Source: Methanomassiliicoccales archaeon PtaU1.Bin124 (GTDB lineage Archaea; Thermoplasmatota; Thermoplasmata; Methanomassiliicoccales; UBA472). From it: a stretch of 64,000 nt of DNA. The stretch lies in assembly GCA_002067865.1 (NCBI GenBank), contig MVRC01000006.1, forward strand, positions 1-64,000, read 5' to 3'. Every line of letters starts with the position of its first letter. The first letter of the stretch is position 1. The notes under the pieces were generated by a model. It searched no databases. It was not told the origin of the DNA and worked only from the letters and a program-made list of their open reading frames with translations. Of the stretch, positions 50,777 through 59,399 are shown piece after piece. The position numbers and the translations under genes were made by a program.

Positions 50777-51784
50777 ATGTTCGTTGTCAAGATCTCCAAT
50801 CCAGTTTCTGATTTTCCATTGGAGAGGCAGACCCCTGGCAGGAATTGCCGTTGGGGCGATTTCCAGTTCGTCATCAACCAGGATGTGGAGGAGTGCGATT
50901 TCTGGGTGGTGGGGGAGGGCATCCGCCAGGCCGAGACCTGCCGCTGCCCCGGGGACCGCACCTTCTTCCTGACCGGAGAGCCGCCCAGCGTTCGAAGGTA
51001 CAATCCCCTCTTCCTCCGTCAGTTCAAAACGGTCCTCACCTGCCATAGCAACATATTGCACCGCAACGTGATCAGATGCCAACCTGGCCTTCCCTGGTAC
51101 ATAGGCATGCGCTGGTCGAAGAAGGAGAAGCGCTGGCTGAAGGGCGACATGAAGGACTATGACGAACTGAAGGGAATGGGCGAGGTCCAGAAGGACCGCA
51201 TGGTCTCGGTGATCACTTCCGACAAGGCCATCACCAAGGGCCACCAGAGGCGCCTGGCGTTCGTCCGCCGGTTGGAGAAGGAGTTCGGCAACGAGATGGA
51301 CGTATTCATCACCAGCGGGATGGGGCTGGAGGACAAATGGGACGCGATCGGCAGGTACAGGTATCACCTGGCGTTGGAGAACAGCGTCTTCAAGGACTAC
51401 TGGACGGAGAAGGTGGCGGACCCCTTCCTCAGCCTCTCCTATCCATTCTACTACGGCTGTCCAAATCTGGCCGATTACTTCCCGGCCGATTCGTTCAGGC
51501 ACATCGACATCAACGATTACGACAAGGCGATCGGGGCCATTCGCCTGGCAATCGATTCTGATCTATATTCATCTCGACTGGCATCTTTACAAGAGGCGAA
51601 GCGCCGCATGCTCGACGAGCACAATGTCTTCCCCATGCTGACCAAACTGTTCACCGAACTAGGCCCCGGGTCAGATAGGGAAAGGATCACCATTCGTCCG
51701 GAAGTGGTCATACCCAGGAACGTCAACCCAGTCCGATCCGGTTGGAACATCGTCAGGAAGGAGTTCCAGAAGAGGGTCCGCTGA
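50777..51784 (+). CDS. GT10 (alpha-1,3-fucosyltransferase-like) glycosyltransferase
   Basis: 335 residues. The segment RYRYHLALENSVFKDYWTEKVADPFLSLSYPFYYGCPNLADYFPADSFRHIDINDYD is the GT10 donor-site signature (YxFxLAFENS...DYxTEK...GxPNxxDYxPxxSFI). Classical GT10 enzymes use GDP-fucose and add alpha-1,3/1,4 fucose to GlcNAc. The N-terminal part (VVKISNPVSDFPLERQTPGRN, then CDFWVVGEG and FFLTGEPP) matches the acceptor domain of bacterial members. The family is uncommon in archaea. Divergent from the upstream GT2 gene. Confidence 0.8.
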   Translation: MFVVKISNPVSDFPLERQTPGRNCRWGDFQFVINQDVEECDFWVVGEGIRQAETCRCPGDRTFFLTGEPPSVRRYNPLFLRQFKTVLTCHSNILHRNVIRCQPGLPWYIGMRWSKKEKRWLKGDMKDYDELKGMGEVQKDRMVSVITSDKAITKGHQRRLAFVRRLEKEFGNEMDVFITSGMGLEDKWDAIGRYRYHLALENSVFKDYWTEKVADPFLSLSYPFYYGCPNLADYFPADSFRHIDINDYDKAIGAIRLAIDSDLYSSRLASLQEAKRRMLDEHNVFPMLTKLFTELGPGSDRERITIRPEVVIPRNVNPVRSGWNIVRKEFQKRVR

Positions 51785-51786
51785 TC

Positions 51787-52713
51787 TTATTTCCGCCTTC
51801 TTGACCGTCTGATCGCGAACGGGATGATGGAGAAAGCCCCGGCGATGGAGAACTTGTCCGGCTTGTGCTCTCGCAGCGATGCCCTCATGGCGTGGAACCC
51901 CTGCTTCCTCCATGCGCTTCCGGCCCTCTCCAGATATCTCCTGGTCTGAAAACGGTACACGTTCTTCGCGATCCTGCGGGCGAGCTTCGGGTCGCTGGCA
52001 GAGACCTCGATGAGGAACCGGTCCTTTCTGCGGTAATCGTCCTCTGGCAGCATGGCAGAGTCCTGGTTGCCATGGGTCCGGTAGCGATAGAGCATCTTGT
52101 CCAGATGGACGATCGGTCCGGTCCTCTGCACATCGAACAGCATCCTGCTGTCGCCCACCTTCCCATACTCGGTGTGGACCATATCGGGCTGGATCGCATC
52201 TCGCCGGTATACGATGGACGGGAAGAGCAGGTGGCCATCGGTATAGAGCAACGCCAGCTCGGGCGGTGTCCTGTACCATGTTGTCACCGTCTTGTGACGG
52301 GGCAGGACCGAGCGGCCGATCTCCTTGCCATCCGGACTGATGAGGGGGCCGTTGCATCCCACCGCCGCGGCCTCCGGATTGGAGCTGAGGAACCCGACCA
52401 TCTCCTCCAGGAAATGCGGGTCCAGTATGTCATCGTCATGCATGATCTGGACATATTTGGTGCGGACCATGGCCAGACCCCGAGCGGTGTTCCAGTGGGG
52501 GGAATGCGTCTCATCGGCCCCCTCCCACTTCACGTTGTCCTTCAGGAGATCGAGGACCGCGGCCTTGACATCCTCCTTCGAGCCGTTGTCGAGAACGATG
52601 ACCTCCTTCGGGCGGACGGTCTGCTGGATGACCGAGGTCAGCGCCATTCTGAGGTAAGCGCCCCGGTTCAATGACAATATCAAGACCGTGACGTCCTGAC
52701 CTAGGTCCTCCAT
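51787..52713 (-). CDS. GT2 glycosyltransferase
   Basis: 308 residues: DVTVLILSLNRGAYLRMALTSV, EVIVLDNGSKEDVKAAV, ARGLAMVRTKYVQIMHDDDILDPHFLEEMVGFL (DDD site) and KVGDSRMLFDVQRTGPIVHL for the catalytic base. The C-terminus is basic (RRSRRRK) with helices and no membrane span. Convergent with the GT10 gene and divergent from the methyltransferase. Specificity unknown. Confidence 0.85.
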   Translation of the reverse strand: MEDLGQDVTVLILSLNRGAYLRMALTSVIQQTVRPKEVIVLDNGSKEDVKAAVLDLLKDNVKWEGADETHSPHWNTARGLAMVRTKYVQIMHDDDILDPHFLEEMVGFLSSNPEAAAVGCNGPLISPDGKEIGRSVLPRHKTVTTWYRTPPELALLYTDGHLLFPSIVYRRDAIQPDMVHTEYGKVGDSRMLFDVQRTGPIVHLDKMLYRYRTHGNQDSAMLPEDDYRRKDRFLIEVSASDPKLARRIAKNVYRFQTRRYLERAGSAWRKQGFHAMRASLREHKPDKFSIAGAFSIIPFAIRRSRRRK

Positions 52714-52819
52714 GCAACGGTATCGCTAGGCTCAATCTTCAACCTTACCAGTTCGGTGGGTTCGAAATCCCAAGAGCCGACCGGAAATCGTTTTAAACCA
52801 AAATGGATTTTTGCCGCTC

Positions 52820-53701
52820 ATGAGAGAGGTCCAAGAATGCGTCGGCTGTGGTTCCAAACGGCTGAGGTCGTACAAGGCGAACCTCTCTCCATTCCTCGCA
52901 GAGATGGTGCATCTGGTCCCGAGATCCCGCGTGAGATTCGTGAGGTGCAGGAGCTGTGGACTGCTGTTCTACGACCCCCGCATGACGGACGAGGAGATCG
53001 CGCTCCTTTACGAAGATTATCGGGGCAAGAGATACCAGAGCGTCCGGCAGAAGCACGAACCGTGGTACACGCCGGAGATGAACGAATGTGTCGGCAACGA
53101 TGCCGATACGCTCAGGGAACGGAAGGAGACCCTTTTCTCGGTGCTGGCAGAGAACACCGATGTCAACGCGATCCACCGCATCCTCGATTACGGTGGGGAC
53201 CAGGGGCAGTTCATCAGCGACCAACTGGCGGACCGGGAACGTTTCGTCTACGACATTTCCGGCGTGCCCACATTACCAGGCATCAAGAGCGTTGATGCAG
53301 CGCAGGGGTTCCCTAATGATCTTGACCTGATCATGTGCTGCCACGTGCTCGAGCACGTCTCGTTCCCCAAGGAGATACTGGAGCGGCTGAGGGCGCTGGG
53401 AAATGAAGGGACCCTGTATTATTTCGAGCTGCCCTTCGACTCCCCTATGAAATCACGGAGGACCGGACTCTCCAAAAAGCTCTTCGGCATATTGACGCGA
53501 AGCTCCACCTTCGTTAATGTCAACAACAAGATGAGGGGGTTCAGTTTCTCCATGCACGAGCATCAGAACTATTTCGACGAAGCGTCGCTGAGGGAGTTCT
53601 TGGAGAGGAACGGGTTCGGGGTCCAGGTCATAAAGCGAACGACGGTTCCCACGCTCGGGATCAGGGCCGAGATCATATGCTGTCTCGCTAAAAAGAAATG
53701 A
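52820..53701 (+). CDS. Zinc-ribbon class I SAM methyltransferase (sugar C-methyltransferase-like)
   Basis: 293 residues from ATG 52820, leaderless by TATA CGTTTTAAACC near 52788-52798. An N-terminal zinc ribbon (ECVGCGSKRLRSY and VRCRSCGLLFYDPRM) precedes a methyltransferase core (RILDYGGDQGQFISDQL, LIMCCHVLEHVSFPKEILERL, FELPFDS). The architecture is that of methyltransferases acting on sugar nucleotides or glycans in surface-polysaccharide clusters. Last gene of the glycan island. Confidence 0.8.
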   Translation: MREVQECVGCGSKRLRSYKANLSPFLAEMVHLVPRSRVRFVRCRSCGLLFYDPRMTDEEIALLYEDYRGKRYQSVRQKHEPWYTPEMNECVGNDADTLRERKETLFSVLAENTDVNAIHRILDYGGDQGQFISDQLADRERFVYDISGVPTLPGIKSVDAAQGFPNDLDLIMCCHVLEHVSFPKEILERLRALGNEGTLYYFELPFDSPMKSRRTGLSKKLFGILTRSSTFVNVNNKMRGFSFSMHEHQNYFDEASLREFLERNGFGVQVIKRTTVPTLGIRAEIICCLAKKK

Positions 53702-53756
53702 TGACCGATGTCATAAAAAAACCCAAAATCGAGGTCATGACCAGCGCTCATCAGTT

Positions 53757-53771
53757 GTTGGTTATACCAAC
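53757..53771. promoter_or_regulatory. Operator-like inverted repeat upstream of the smc TATA box
   Basis: GTTGGT-TAT-ACCAAC is a perfect 6-bp inverted repeat ending 2 bp before the TATA element GATTTATATAATTA (53773-53786), on the BRE. A half-site-like GGTTATA recurs at 53791-53797. A factor bound here would block or recruit TBP/TFB at the smc promoter. Confidence 0.5.
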
Positions 53772-53870
53772 AAGATTTATATAATTACCAGGTTATACAT
53801 TAAATTTGTCTGACAGTCGTCGGACTCGAGGGATGGGATGCAGTCGGAGCTAACGCTTTCGCAGTCGACC

Positions 53871-53891
53871 CTCTCCCCGGCCAGGGGAGGG
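53871..53891 (+). promoter_or_regulatory. Hairpin masking the smc ribosome binding site
   Basis: CTCTCCCC (53871-53878) pairs with GGGGAGGG (53884-53891) around loop GGCCA: eight pairs, one of them T-G. The 3' arm contains GGGGAGGG, the smc ribosome binding site, six bases before ATG 53897. The fold would hide it. The leader from TATA 53773 is about 90 nt and also carries three CAGTCG repeats (53814, 53841, 53862). Confidence 0.5.
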
Positions 53892-53896
53892 TTCTG

Positions 53897-56800
53897 ATGT
53901 ATTTACAGCAGATCGAGGTAGAGAACTTCAAGTCGTTCGGCAAGAAGATGACCATCCCCATGCTGGGCGGTTTCACCGCCGTCACCGGCCCGAACGGTTC
54001 TGGTAAGTCCAACATCTCGGACGCCATCCTTTTCGTGCTGGGGCCGAAGAGCTCCAAGGCTTTGAGGGCTGGGAAGCTCACCGACCTCATCTTCAACGGC
54101 GGCAACTCCAAGCAGCCCGCCAGCTTCTGCAAGGTATCCCTGGTCTTCGACAACGCCGACAGGACCATCCCGGTGGACTCCGACATAGTCCGCCTCACCC
54201 GGCACGTCAAGCTTTCCGAGAGCGAGATCGGCTACAATTCCTACTTCTTCGTCAACGACAAGAAATCATCCCTGGGAGAGTTCGATTACCTTCTGGCCTC
54301 GGCCCGCATCAGCGCCGACGGCTACAACCTGGTGCAGCAGGGCGACGTCACCCGCATCGTGGAGATGTCCCCCCTGGAGCGCCGCAGGCAGCTGGACGAC
54401 ATGTCCGGCATCAGCAAGTTCGACGAGGACATCCTTCGCGCGGAGGGCGAGAAGAAGGGCGCCGAGGAGAACATGGACCGACTGGGCATCATCACCTCCG
54501 AGCTGGAGAAGCAGATGCGCCAGCTGGAGACCGAGAAGACCGCCGCGCTCAGGTTCATGGAGACCCGCGACCGTTTGGCCCTGTCCAAGTCGCGCATGGC
54601 CCACAAGAAGAAGGAGATGTCCGAGGTCGAGGTCAACGCCACCCGCACCCAAATCGACTCCTACAACAAGGAGATCGAAGGCCTCAAGGCCAAGAAGGTG
54701 GAGATGGGAAAGGCCATCACCGAGGCAGAACAGCGCATAGTCCAGCTCGAGAAGGAGATCGACGCCAAGGGCGGCCAGGAGTTCCGCGAGCTGAAGGAGA
54801 AGATGGACGGGGTGCGCATCGAGATCGCCCGCGCCACGGACGCCATCCAGCGCACCGCCGAGGAATCACAGTCATTGCAGGAGGCCCTGAAGCAGCGCAA
54901 GGAGGAGAAGACCAAGCTGCTGGAGGAGGTCAAGGGCATCGAGTCCAAGATCAAGAAGACCGAGACCGCCCTGGCCGAGAAGAAGGCCCTGCTGGATCAG
55001 ACCAAAAAGGACCAAGCAGAGGCCCAGGCGAAGATATCCGCCTCCGACAGCGAGCTGTCCGCACTGGAGAAGCAGGTCGGGGAGATGGACCTGCAGCTCA
55101 CCCAGGGCGAGGAGAAGGCCCACGGGGTCCTGCTGGAGAAGACCAGGATGGAGGACAAGGAGAAGCGCCTCCAATCGGACCTGGCCGGTCTGGAAGAGAC
55201 CCGCAACAACTGCGAGTTCCAGATGAAGGACACGGAGTGGCGCCTGAAGGAGGTGCAGCGCTCCGACAAGACATCGTCCGGCGAGATGAGCACCCTGCAG
55301 GCCCAGTTCTTCGCCAAGCGTTCCCAGGAGGCCAAGGCCTCCCAGCAGCTGGACGAGCTGGAGAACGCCATCAAGACCCTTACCAGAGAGTACAATCATC
55401 TCAAGGCCGAGAGCGAGGCGGCGGAGAGCGTGGCCAAGGGCTACAACCGCGCCGTCCGTTCGCTCATGGAGGCTCGTGACCGTCACGACATCCGCGGCAT
55501 CCACGGGACCGTGGCCGAGCTGGCCAAGGTGGACCCGAAGTACGAGACGGCGTTGAACGTGGCCGCCGGGGCCAGGATGCAGTCGGTCATCGTCGATGAC
55601 GACGAGGTCGCTTCCACTTGCATTCAGCATCTGAAGCGCAACAACCTCGGACGCGCCACGTTCCTGCCGCTCAACAAGATGCTGGACGGGAAGCCGCGCG
55701 GCAAGGCCCAGCTGATCGTCAAGGATGCGGTCGGGTATGCGATCGACCTCATCGATTTCGATGAGAAGTACCGTCCGGCCTTCTGGTACGTGTTCGGAGA
55801 CACCGTCGTGGTCGACTCCCTGGAACAGGCGAGGAGGCTCATGGGAGGCGTAAGGCTGGTAACGGCCAGCGGGGAACTGATCGAGGCTTCCGGCGCCATG
55901 GTGGGAGGCACCCTCGACACCAACGTGCCCAAGTTCGGAGCCAGCAACAAGGGCAAGATGGAGGAGGTCTCGGAGCAGCTGCGCAGGACCATCGAGCACT
56001 CCGAGAAGATGGCCGCCCAGGTGAAGGCGCTCAGGCTGGAGATGCAGCAGCTGGAACAGCGCATGCGCGAGATCAATGGCGCGGAGAGCGGCAATGAGAT
56101 CAAGATCACTGGATTGGAGAGCGGCCTGAAGGAGCAGAGGGCCAAACTGGCCAGGGCCAAGGAGGACATCCTCGTCCTGACAAAACAGCTGGATGAGACC
56201 CGGGCGGCCATCGAGCGGCTGGGCCGGGAGGCATCCTCGTTGGGCTCCAAGAACGACCAGCTGAGGGGGCAGCGCGACGCCGCCAAGCAGAAGGTCATGG
56301 ACCTGGCGCCTCAGGAGCTGGTGACCAAGCTGCGCGAGCTTCAGGCCAAGGTGCTGGAAATGACCGGCGAAGTGGCCAAGCTGGAATCGGAGAAGGCCAC
56401 CATGACCACCCAGGTCGAGCTGCACAAGAAGCGCTTGGCGGAGATGGACGCCTTCGAGAACGAATCGAAGGGAAAGGCCATAAAGCTGAAGGCCGAGGGC
56501 GACGAGGCCAAGGCCAAGGAGACCAAACTGAAGGTGGAGCTGTCCGGGCTTAAGAAGATCGAGGACAGCATGGGCCGGGAGCTGAACGATCTCCGTGCCA
56601 AGAAGGACACAGCCTTCCAGGAAAGGACCCGGCTGGAATCGGAGCGGGACAAGGTCCAGACCAAGGTGGAGACGTCCCAGGACTTCATCATCACGCTGAA
56701 CACCAAGCAGGCCGCGGCGCTGGAGCGCATCAAGGAATGCGAGGCCGAGATACTCCAGATCAAGGTGCCGGTCACCTACCCCTTGCCGTCCATGGACGAC

Positions 56801-57496
56801 ATCAAGGCGGAGATCAACCGGTGCGAGAACTCGCTGGCATCCATGGGGGCCGTGAACCTCCGCTCCATAGAGGACTTCGAGCAGAAGTCCGCCAGGCACA
56901 TCGAGCTCAAGGCGGAGATCAAACGCCTGGACGAGCAGAAGCACGACCTCATCAAGCTGACCACCGAGCTCAACGAGAAGAAGAAGGTGGCATTGCTGAA
57001 GGTCTTCCACGCGGTGAACGAGAACTTCCGCACCGTCTACGCGGAGCTTTCCCAGGGCGGCGAGGCAGAGCTCATCCTGGAGAACGCTGACAAGCCCTTC
57101 GAGGGCGGCCTGATCATGAAATGCAAGCCCCGCAACGGAAAGGTGCTGAGGCTGGAGGCGCTGAGCGGTGGGGAGAAGTCCCTCGCGGCCCTCAGCTTCA
57201 TCTTCGCCATGCAGGACTGGCAGCCATCGCCGTTCTATCTGCTGGACGAGGTGGACATGTTCCTGGACGCGGTCAACGCCGACATGGTGGCGCAGCGCGT
57301 CAAGAAGAGCTCCAAGACCGCGCAGTTCGTCATGATATCACTCAGGAAGGTCACCCTGAACAAGGCTGACCACATCATCGGGGTCACGAAGCCGGAGGCC
57401 GGCATCAGCAACGTGATCATGAAGCCCGACATGGGCGACATCAAGGACCTGCAGGATGACCTGAAGGTCCACCAAGAGAAGGGGGAAACCGCATGA
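53897..57496 (+). CDS. smc: Chromosome segregation ATPase SMC
   Basis: 1199 residues, full length. The N-terminal head has FKSFGKKMTI and Walker A GPNGSGKS (31-38). Two long coiled coils (about 170-510 and 680-1030) flank a hinge (about 520-670, with IRGIHGTVAELAKVDPKYETALNVAAGARMQSVIVDD). The C-terminal head has the signature LSGGEKSLAALSFIFAMQ, Walker B PFYLLDEVDMFLD and a D-loop. It forms the condensin-like ring with ScpA/ScpB encoded next; stop and start overlap by 4 bp. The promoter carries an operator-like repeat and a masked ribosome binding site. Confidence 0.97.
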   Translation: MYLQQIEVENFKSFGKKMTIPMLGGFTAVTGPNGSGKSNISDAILFVLGPKSSKALRAGKLTDLIFNGGNSKQPASFCKVSLVFDNADRTIPVDSDIVRLTRHVKLSESEIGYNSYFFVNDKKSSLGEFDYLLASARISADGYNLVQQGDVTRIVEMSPLERRRQLDDMSGISKFDEDILRAEGEKKGAEENMDRLGIITSELEKQMRQLETEKTAALRFMETRDRLALSKSRMAHKKKEMSEVEVNATRTQIDSYNKEIEGLKAKKVEMGKAITEAEQRIVQLEKEIDAKGGQEFRELKEKMDGVRIEIARATDAIQRTAEESQSLQEALKQRKEEKTKLLEEVKGIESKIKKTETALAEKKALLDQTKKDQAEAQAKISASDSELSALEKQVGEMDLQLTQGEEKAHGVLLEKTRMEDKEKRLQSDLAGLEETRNNCEFQMKDTEWRLKEVQRSDKTSSGEMSTLQAQFFAKRSQEAKASQQLDELENAIKTLTREYNHLKAESEAAESVAKGYNRAVRSLMEARDRHDIRGIHGTVAELAKVDPKYETALNVAAGARMQSVIVDDDEVASTCIQHLKRNNLGRATFLPLNKMLDGKPRGKAQLIVKDAVGYAIDLIDFDEKYRPAFWYVFGDTVVVDSLEQARRLMGGVRLVTASGELIEASGAMVGGTLDTNVPKFGASNKGKMEEVSEQLRRTIEHSEKMAAQVKALRLEMQQLEQRMREINGAESGNEIKITGLESGLKEQRAKLARAKEDILVLTKQLDETRAAIERLGREASSLGSKNDQLRGQRDAAKQKVMDLAPQELVTKLRELQAKVLEMTGEVAKLESEKATMTTQVELHKKRLAEMDAFENESKGKAIKLKAEGDEAKAKETKLKVELSGLKKIEDSMGRELNDLRAKKDTAFQERTRLESERDKVQTKVETSQDFIITLNTKQAAALERIKECEAEILQIKVPVTYPLPSMDDIKAEINRCENSLASMGAVNLRSIEDFEQKSARHIELKAEIKRLDEQKHDLIKLTTELNEKKKVALLKVFHAVNENFRTVYAELSQGGEAELILENADKPFEGGLIMKCKPRNGKVLRLEALSGGEKSLAALSFIFAMQDWQPSPFYLLDEVDMFLDAVNADMVAQRVKKSSKTAQFVMISLRKVTLNKADHIIGVTKPEAGISNVIMKPDMGDIKDLQDDLKVHQEKGETA

Positions 57497-58407
57497 GCGA
57501 CACTAGCTCCGAGGCAGTACTGGGCCATCTGTTGTTCCACCGCGCCATCATCGACGAGGGGGACCGCAGTGAGAAGATCGAAAGGTACATGCAGCTGCTG
57601 AAGCAGGCGGAGATGGGCGAGCACGTCGTGCCGACCGACCCGATCGACCGCTCCATCCAGCTGGTGTTCGAGCTGGTCCTCTCGCAGAACTTCGATCCCT
57701 GGGACGTCAACCTGATGGAGTTCACCCGCCTCTACACCAAGAAAATGCACTCCGACGAGATCAACTTCATCGTCGCTGGCAAGCTGATGTGGATGGCCTG
57801 GAGCATATTCCGCATGCAGTCCAAGGAGGTCCTCACCCTGCACGAACAGCCCGAGGAGTTCGAGCTGGTGACCGCTGAGTGGGACATGGACATGCTGGAC
57901 CAGCTGAGCGAGGAGGAGGCCCTGTCGGTCATCAACACCAAGATACCGGCGGGCGTGGAACTGTCCCCCGCGGTCAGGCATCACACCTCCCGCCCTGTCA
58001 TGCTTGTCGAGCTGCTGGACGCCTTCGACGACGCCCAGCGCGAGATGGAGATCCAGGAGCAGCGCCAGAAGGTGAAGGAGAAGCTGGCCAAGCTGAACAT
58101 CAAGTTCGATGGCAAGGCCCACTCCGAGGACCTGGAGAAGGATGTGCAGATGACCTGGGAGCGCATCATGCGCTGCGGCAACGGCCCCGTCCACTTCGAG
58201 GACCTGGTGGAGGGAGGCAAGGAGGACGCCGTCACCATATTCGTTTCATTGCTCTTCCTGGCCAAGGCCGGGAAGGTGGCCCTGTGGCAGGATGAACTGC
58301 CCTATGGCCAGATATTCCTGGAGATCAAGCTGCCCTGGGACATCGGTACCCTAGAGGACTCCGCGGTCGGACGCGTGCCGGCCGTGGTCAGGCCAGCGGT
58401 GATGTGA
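57493..58407 (+). CDS. scpA: Segregation and condensation protein ScpA (kleisin)
   Basis: 304 residues. N-terminal helical domain that binds the SMC neck (DPIDRSIQLVFELVLSQNFDPWDVNLMEFTRLY), KLMWMAWSIFRMQSKEVL, and a C-terminal winged helix (EDLVEGGKEDAVTIFVSLLFLAKAGKVALWQDELPYGQIFLE) that binds the other SMC head. The ATG overlaps the smc stop. It closes the SMC ring. The linker (about 185-230, charged) is typical. Confidence 0.93.
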   Translation: MSDTSSEAVLGHLLFHRAIIDEGDRSEKIERYMQLLKQAEMGEHVVPTDPIDRSIQLVFELVLSQNFDPWDVNLMEFTRLYTKKMHSDEINFIVAGKLMWMAWSIFRMQSKEVLTLHEQPEEFELVTAEWDMDMLDQLSEEEALSVINTKIPAGVELSPAVRHHTSRPVMLVELLDAFDDAQREMEIQEQRQKVKEKLAKLNIKFDGKAHSEDLEKDVQMTWERIMRCGNGPVHFEDLVEGGKEDAVTIFVSLLFLAKAGKVALWQDELPYGQIFLEIKLPWDIGTLEDSAVGRVPAVVRPAVM

Positions 58408-58408
58408 A

Positions 58409-58906
58409 GTGGAACCGGAGCGTGTGGTCGAGGCCGTTCTCTTCTCTGCCGGGAAGCCGCTGAAGGCATCGGAGATCAGCGACGCCACCGGCCTATCGCA
58501 GGAAGCGGTCCGCAAGGCACTAAAGAAGCTGTCGGACCGGTACGATGAGTCCGGGTCGGCCATGGAGATCGCCCGCGCCGGGCTGAGATATTCCATGGTC
58601 CTCCGGTCGGACGTGGCCTCTTATTCCATCCAGTACGCCGAGAAGGAGATTTCTGACAAGGTGCTCCGCACCGCCGCCATCATCGCCTATAACCAGCCGA
58701 TATTGCAGAGCGACCTGGCCAAGCTCATGGGCTCGGACATCTACGAGGACGTGCACCAGCTGCGCCAGTCGGGCCTGGTCACGGGCAAGAAGACCGGGCA
58801 GACGTGGATGCTGTCCACGACCACCAAGTTCTCCGAGATGTTCGGCATCGGCAGCACCAGAAAGGAAGACATCAAGAGGTGGTTGGAATCGCAATCAAAG
58901 AAGTAG
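58409..58906 (+). CDS. scpB: Segregation and condensation protein ScpB
   Basis: 165 residues with two winged-helix domains: VVEAVLFSAGKPLKASEISDATGLS and DKVLRTAAIIAYNQPILQSDLAKLMGSDIYEDVHQLRQSGLVTGKKTGQTWMLSTT. Starts GTG 58409, 1 bp after the scpA stop. It binds the kleisin linker as a dimer. Complete smc-scpA-scpB operons occur in some euryarchaea. Confidence 0.93.
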   Translation: MEPERVVEAVLFSAGKPLKASEISDATGLSQEAVRKALKKLSDRYDESGSAMEIARAGLRYSMVLRSDVASYSIQYAEKEISDKVLRTAAIIAYNQPILQSDLAKLMGSDIYEDVHQLRQSGLVTGKKTGQTWMLSTTTKFSEMFGIGSTRKEDIKRWLESQSKK

Positions 58907-59088
58907 GCAATCTCAGGCTGCAAGGCAACGGCATCGTGCGCATTCCGGTGACCATACCCGAAGGGCACAGGCCTGCCGGTTCGAACTTCTGCGTCAACAT
59001 CTCGGACCTGAGCTTCGAATACGACAATGAGGCCCGAATCAACACCGCTTGCTGCACTGGCTACCCGTTCGTGTCGATGAAACGGTAA
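58879..59088 (+). CDS. Possible small protein overlapping the end of scpB
   Basis: A 69-codon frame from GTG 58879 (overlapping scpB by 28 bp) to TAA at 59086-59088. GGAAG lies about 10 bp upstream. Third codon positions are GC-rich like neighbouring genes, and the product (NGIVRIPVTIPEGHRPAGSN then FCVNISDLSFEYDNEARINTACC) looks protein-like with alternating beta strands and a Cys pair. No family is recognised. It could be a real small gene co-transcribed with scpB or chance. Confidence 0.4.
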   Translation: MVGIAIKEVGNLRLQGNGIVRIPVTIPEGHRPAGSNFCVNISDLSFEYDNEARINTACCTGYPFVSMKR

Positions 59089-59146
59089 AAAGGCGACCGG
59101 GAAAACCTTTAAATCAAAATCGCCTAATCTCTGGGCTAGTGATCAC

Positions 59147-59362
59147 ATGGTAATGCCACTTGCGCTGCTCGAGAAGTCCATGAACAAGAAGATATCCTTG
59201 ATGCTCAAGGACAACAGGATCCTCGAAGGCAAGCTCACCGGTTACGATGAGTATATGAACATGGTCATCGAGGAGACCGAGGAGCGCACCGCGGACGCCT
59301 CAAGGCGCCTGGGTGTCGTCATCCTGCGCGGCAACAACGTCGTAAGCATCTCGCCGCTGTAA
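59147..59362 (+). CDS. LSm (Sm-like) RNA-binding protein
   Basis: 71 residues: Sm1 motif KKISLMLKDNRILEGKLTGYDEYMNMVIEETEE and Sm2 RLGVVILRGNNVVSISP. Forms ring-shaped oligomers that bind U-rich RNA. The TATA CCTTTAAATC near 59106-59115 gives a short leader containing GTGATC, a match to the 16S anti-Shine-Dalgarno tail, just before ATG 59147. An internal ATG two codons on is the alternative. Confidence 0.93.
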   Translation: MVMPLALLEKSMNKKISLMLKDNRILEGKLTGYDEYMNMVIEETEERTADASRRLGVVILRGNNVVSISPL

Positions 59363-59399
59363 CCTTTCTGCAAACGTCTTGCGCACGGGGCTTGGCAGC

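Noticed and set aside
54872-57010. Long leucine-rich open frame (712 codons) on the minus strand
   Set aside because: It lies wholly inside smc, whose domains and codon pattern are clear; the composition is the mirror of coiled-coil Lys/Glu/Gln codons in GC-rich DNA.
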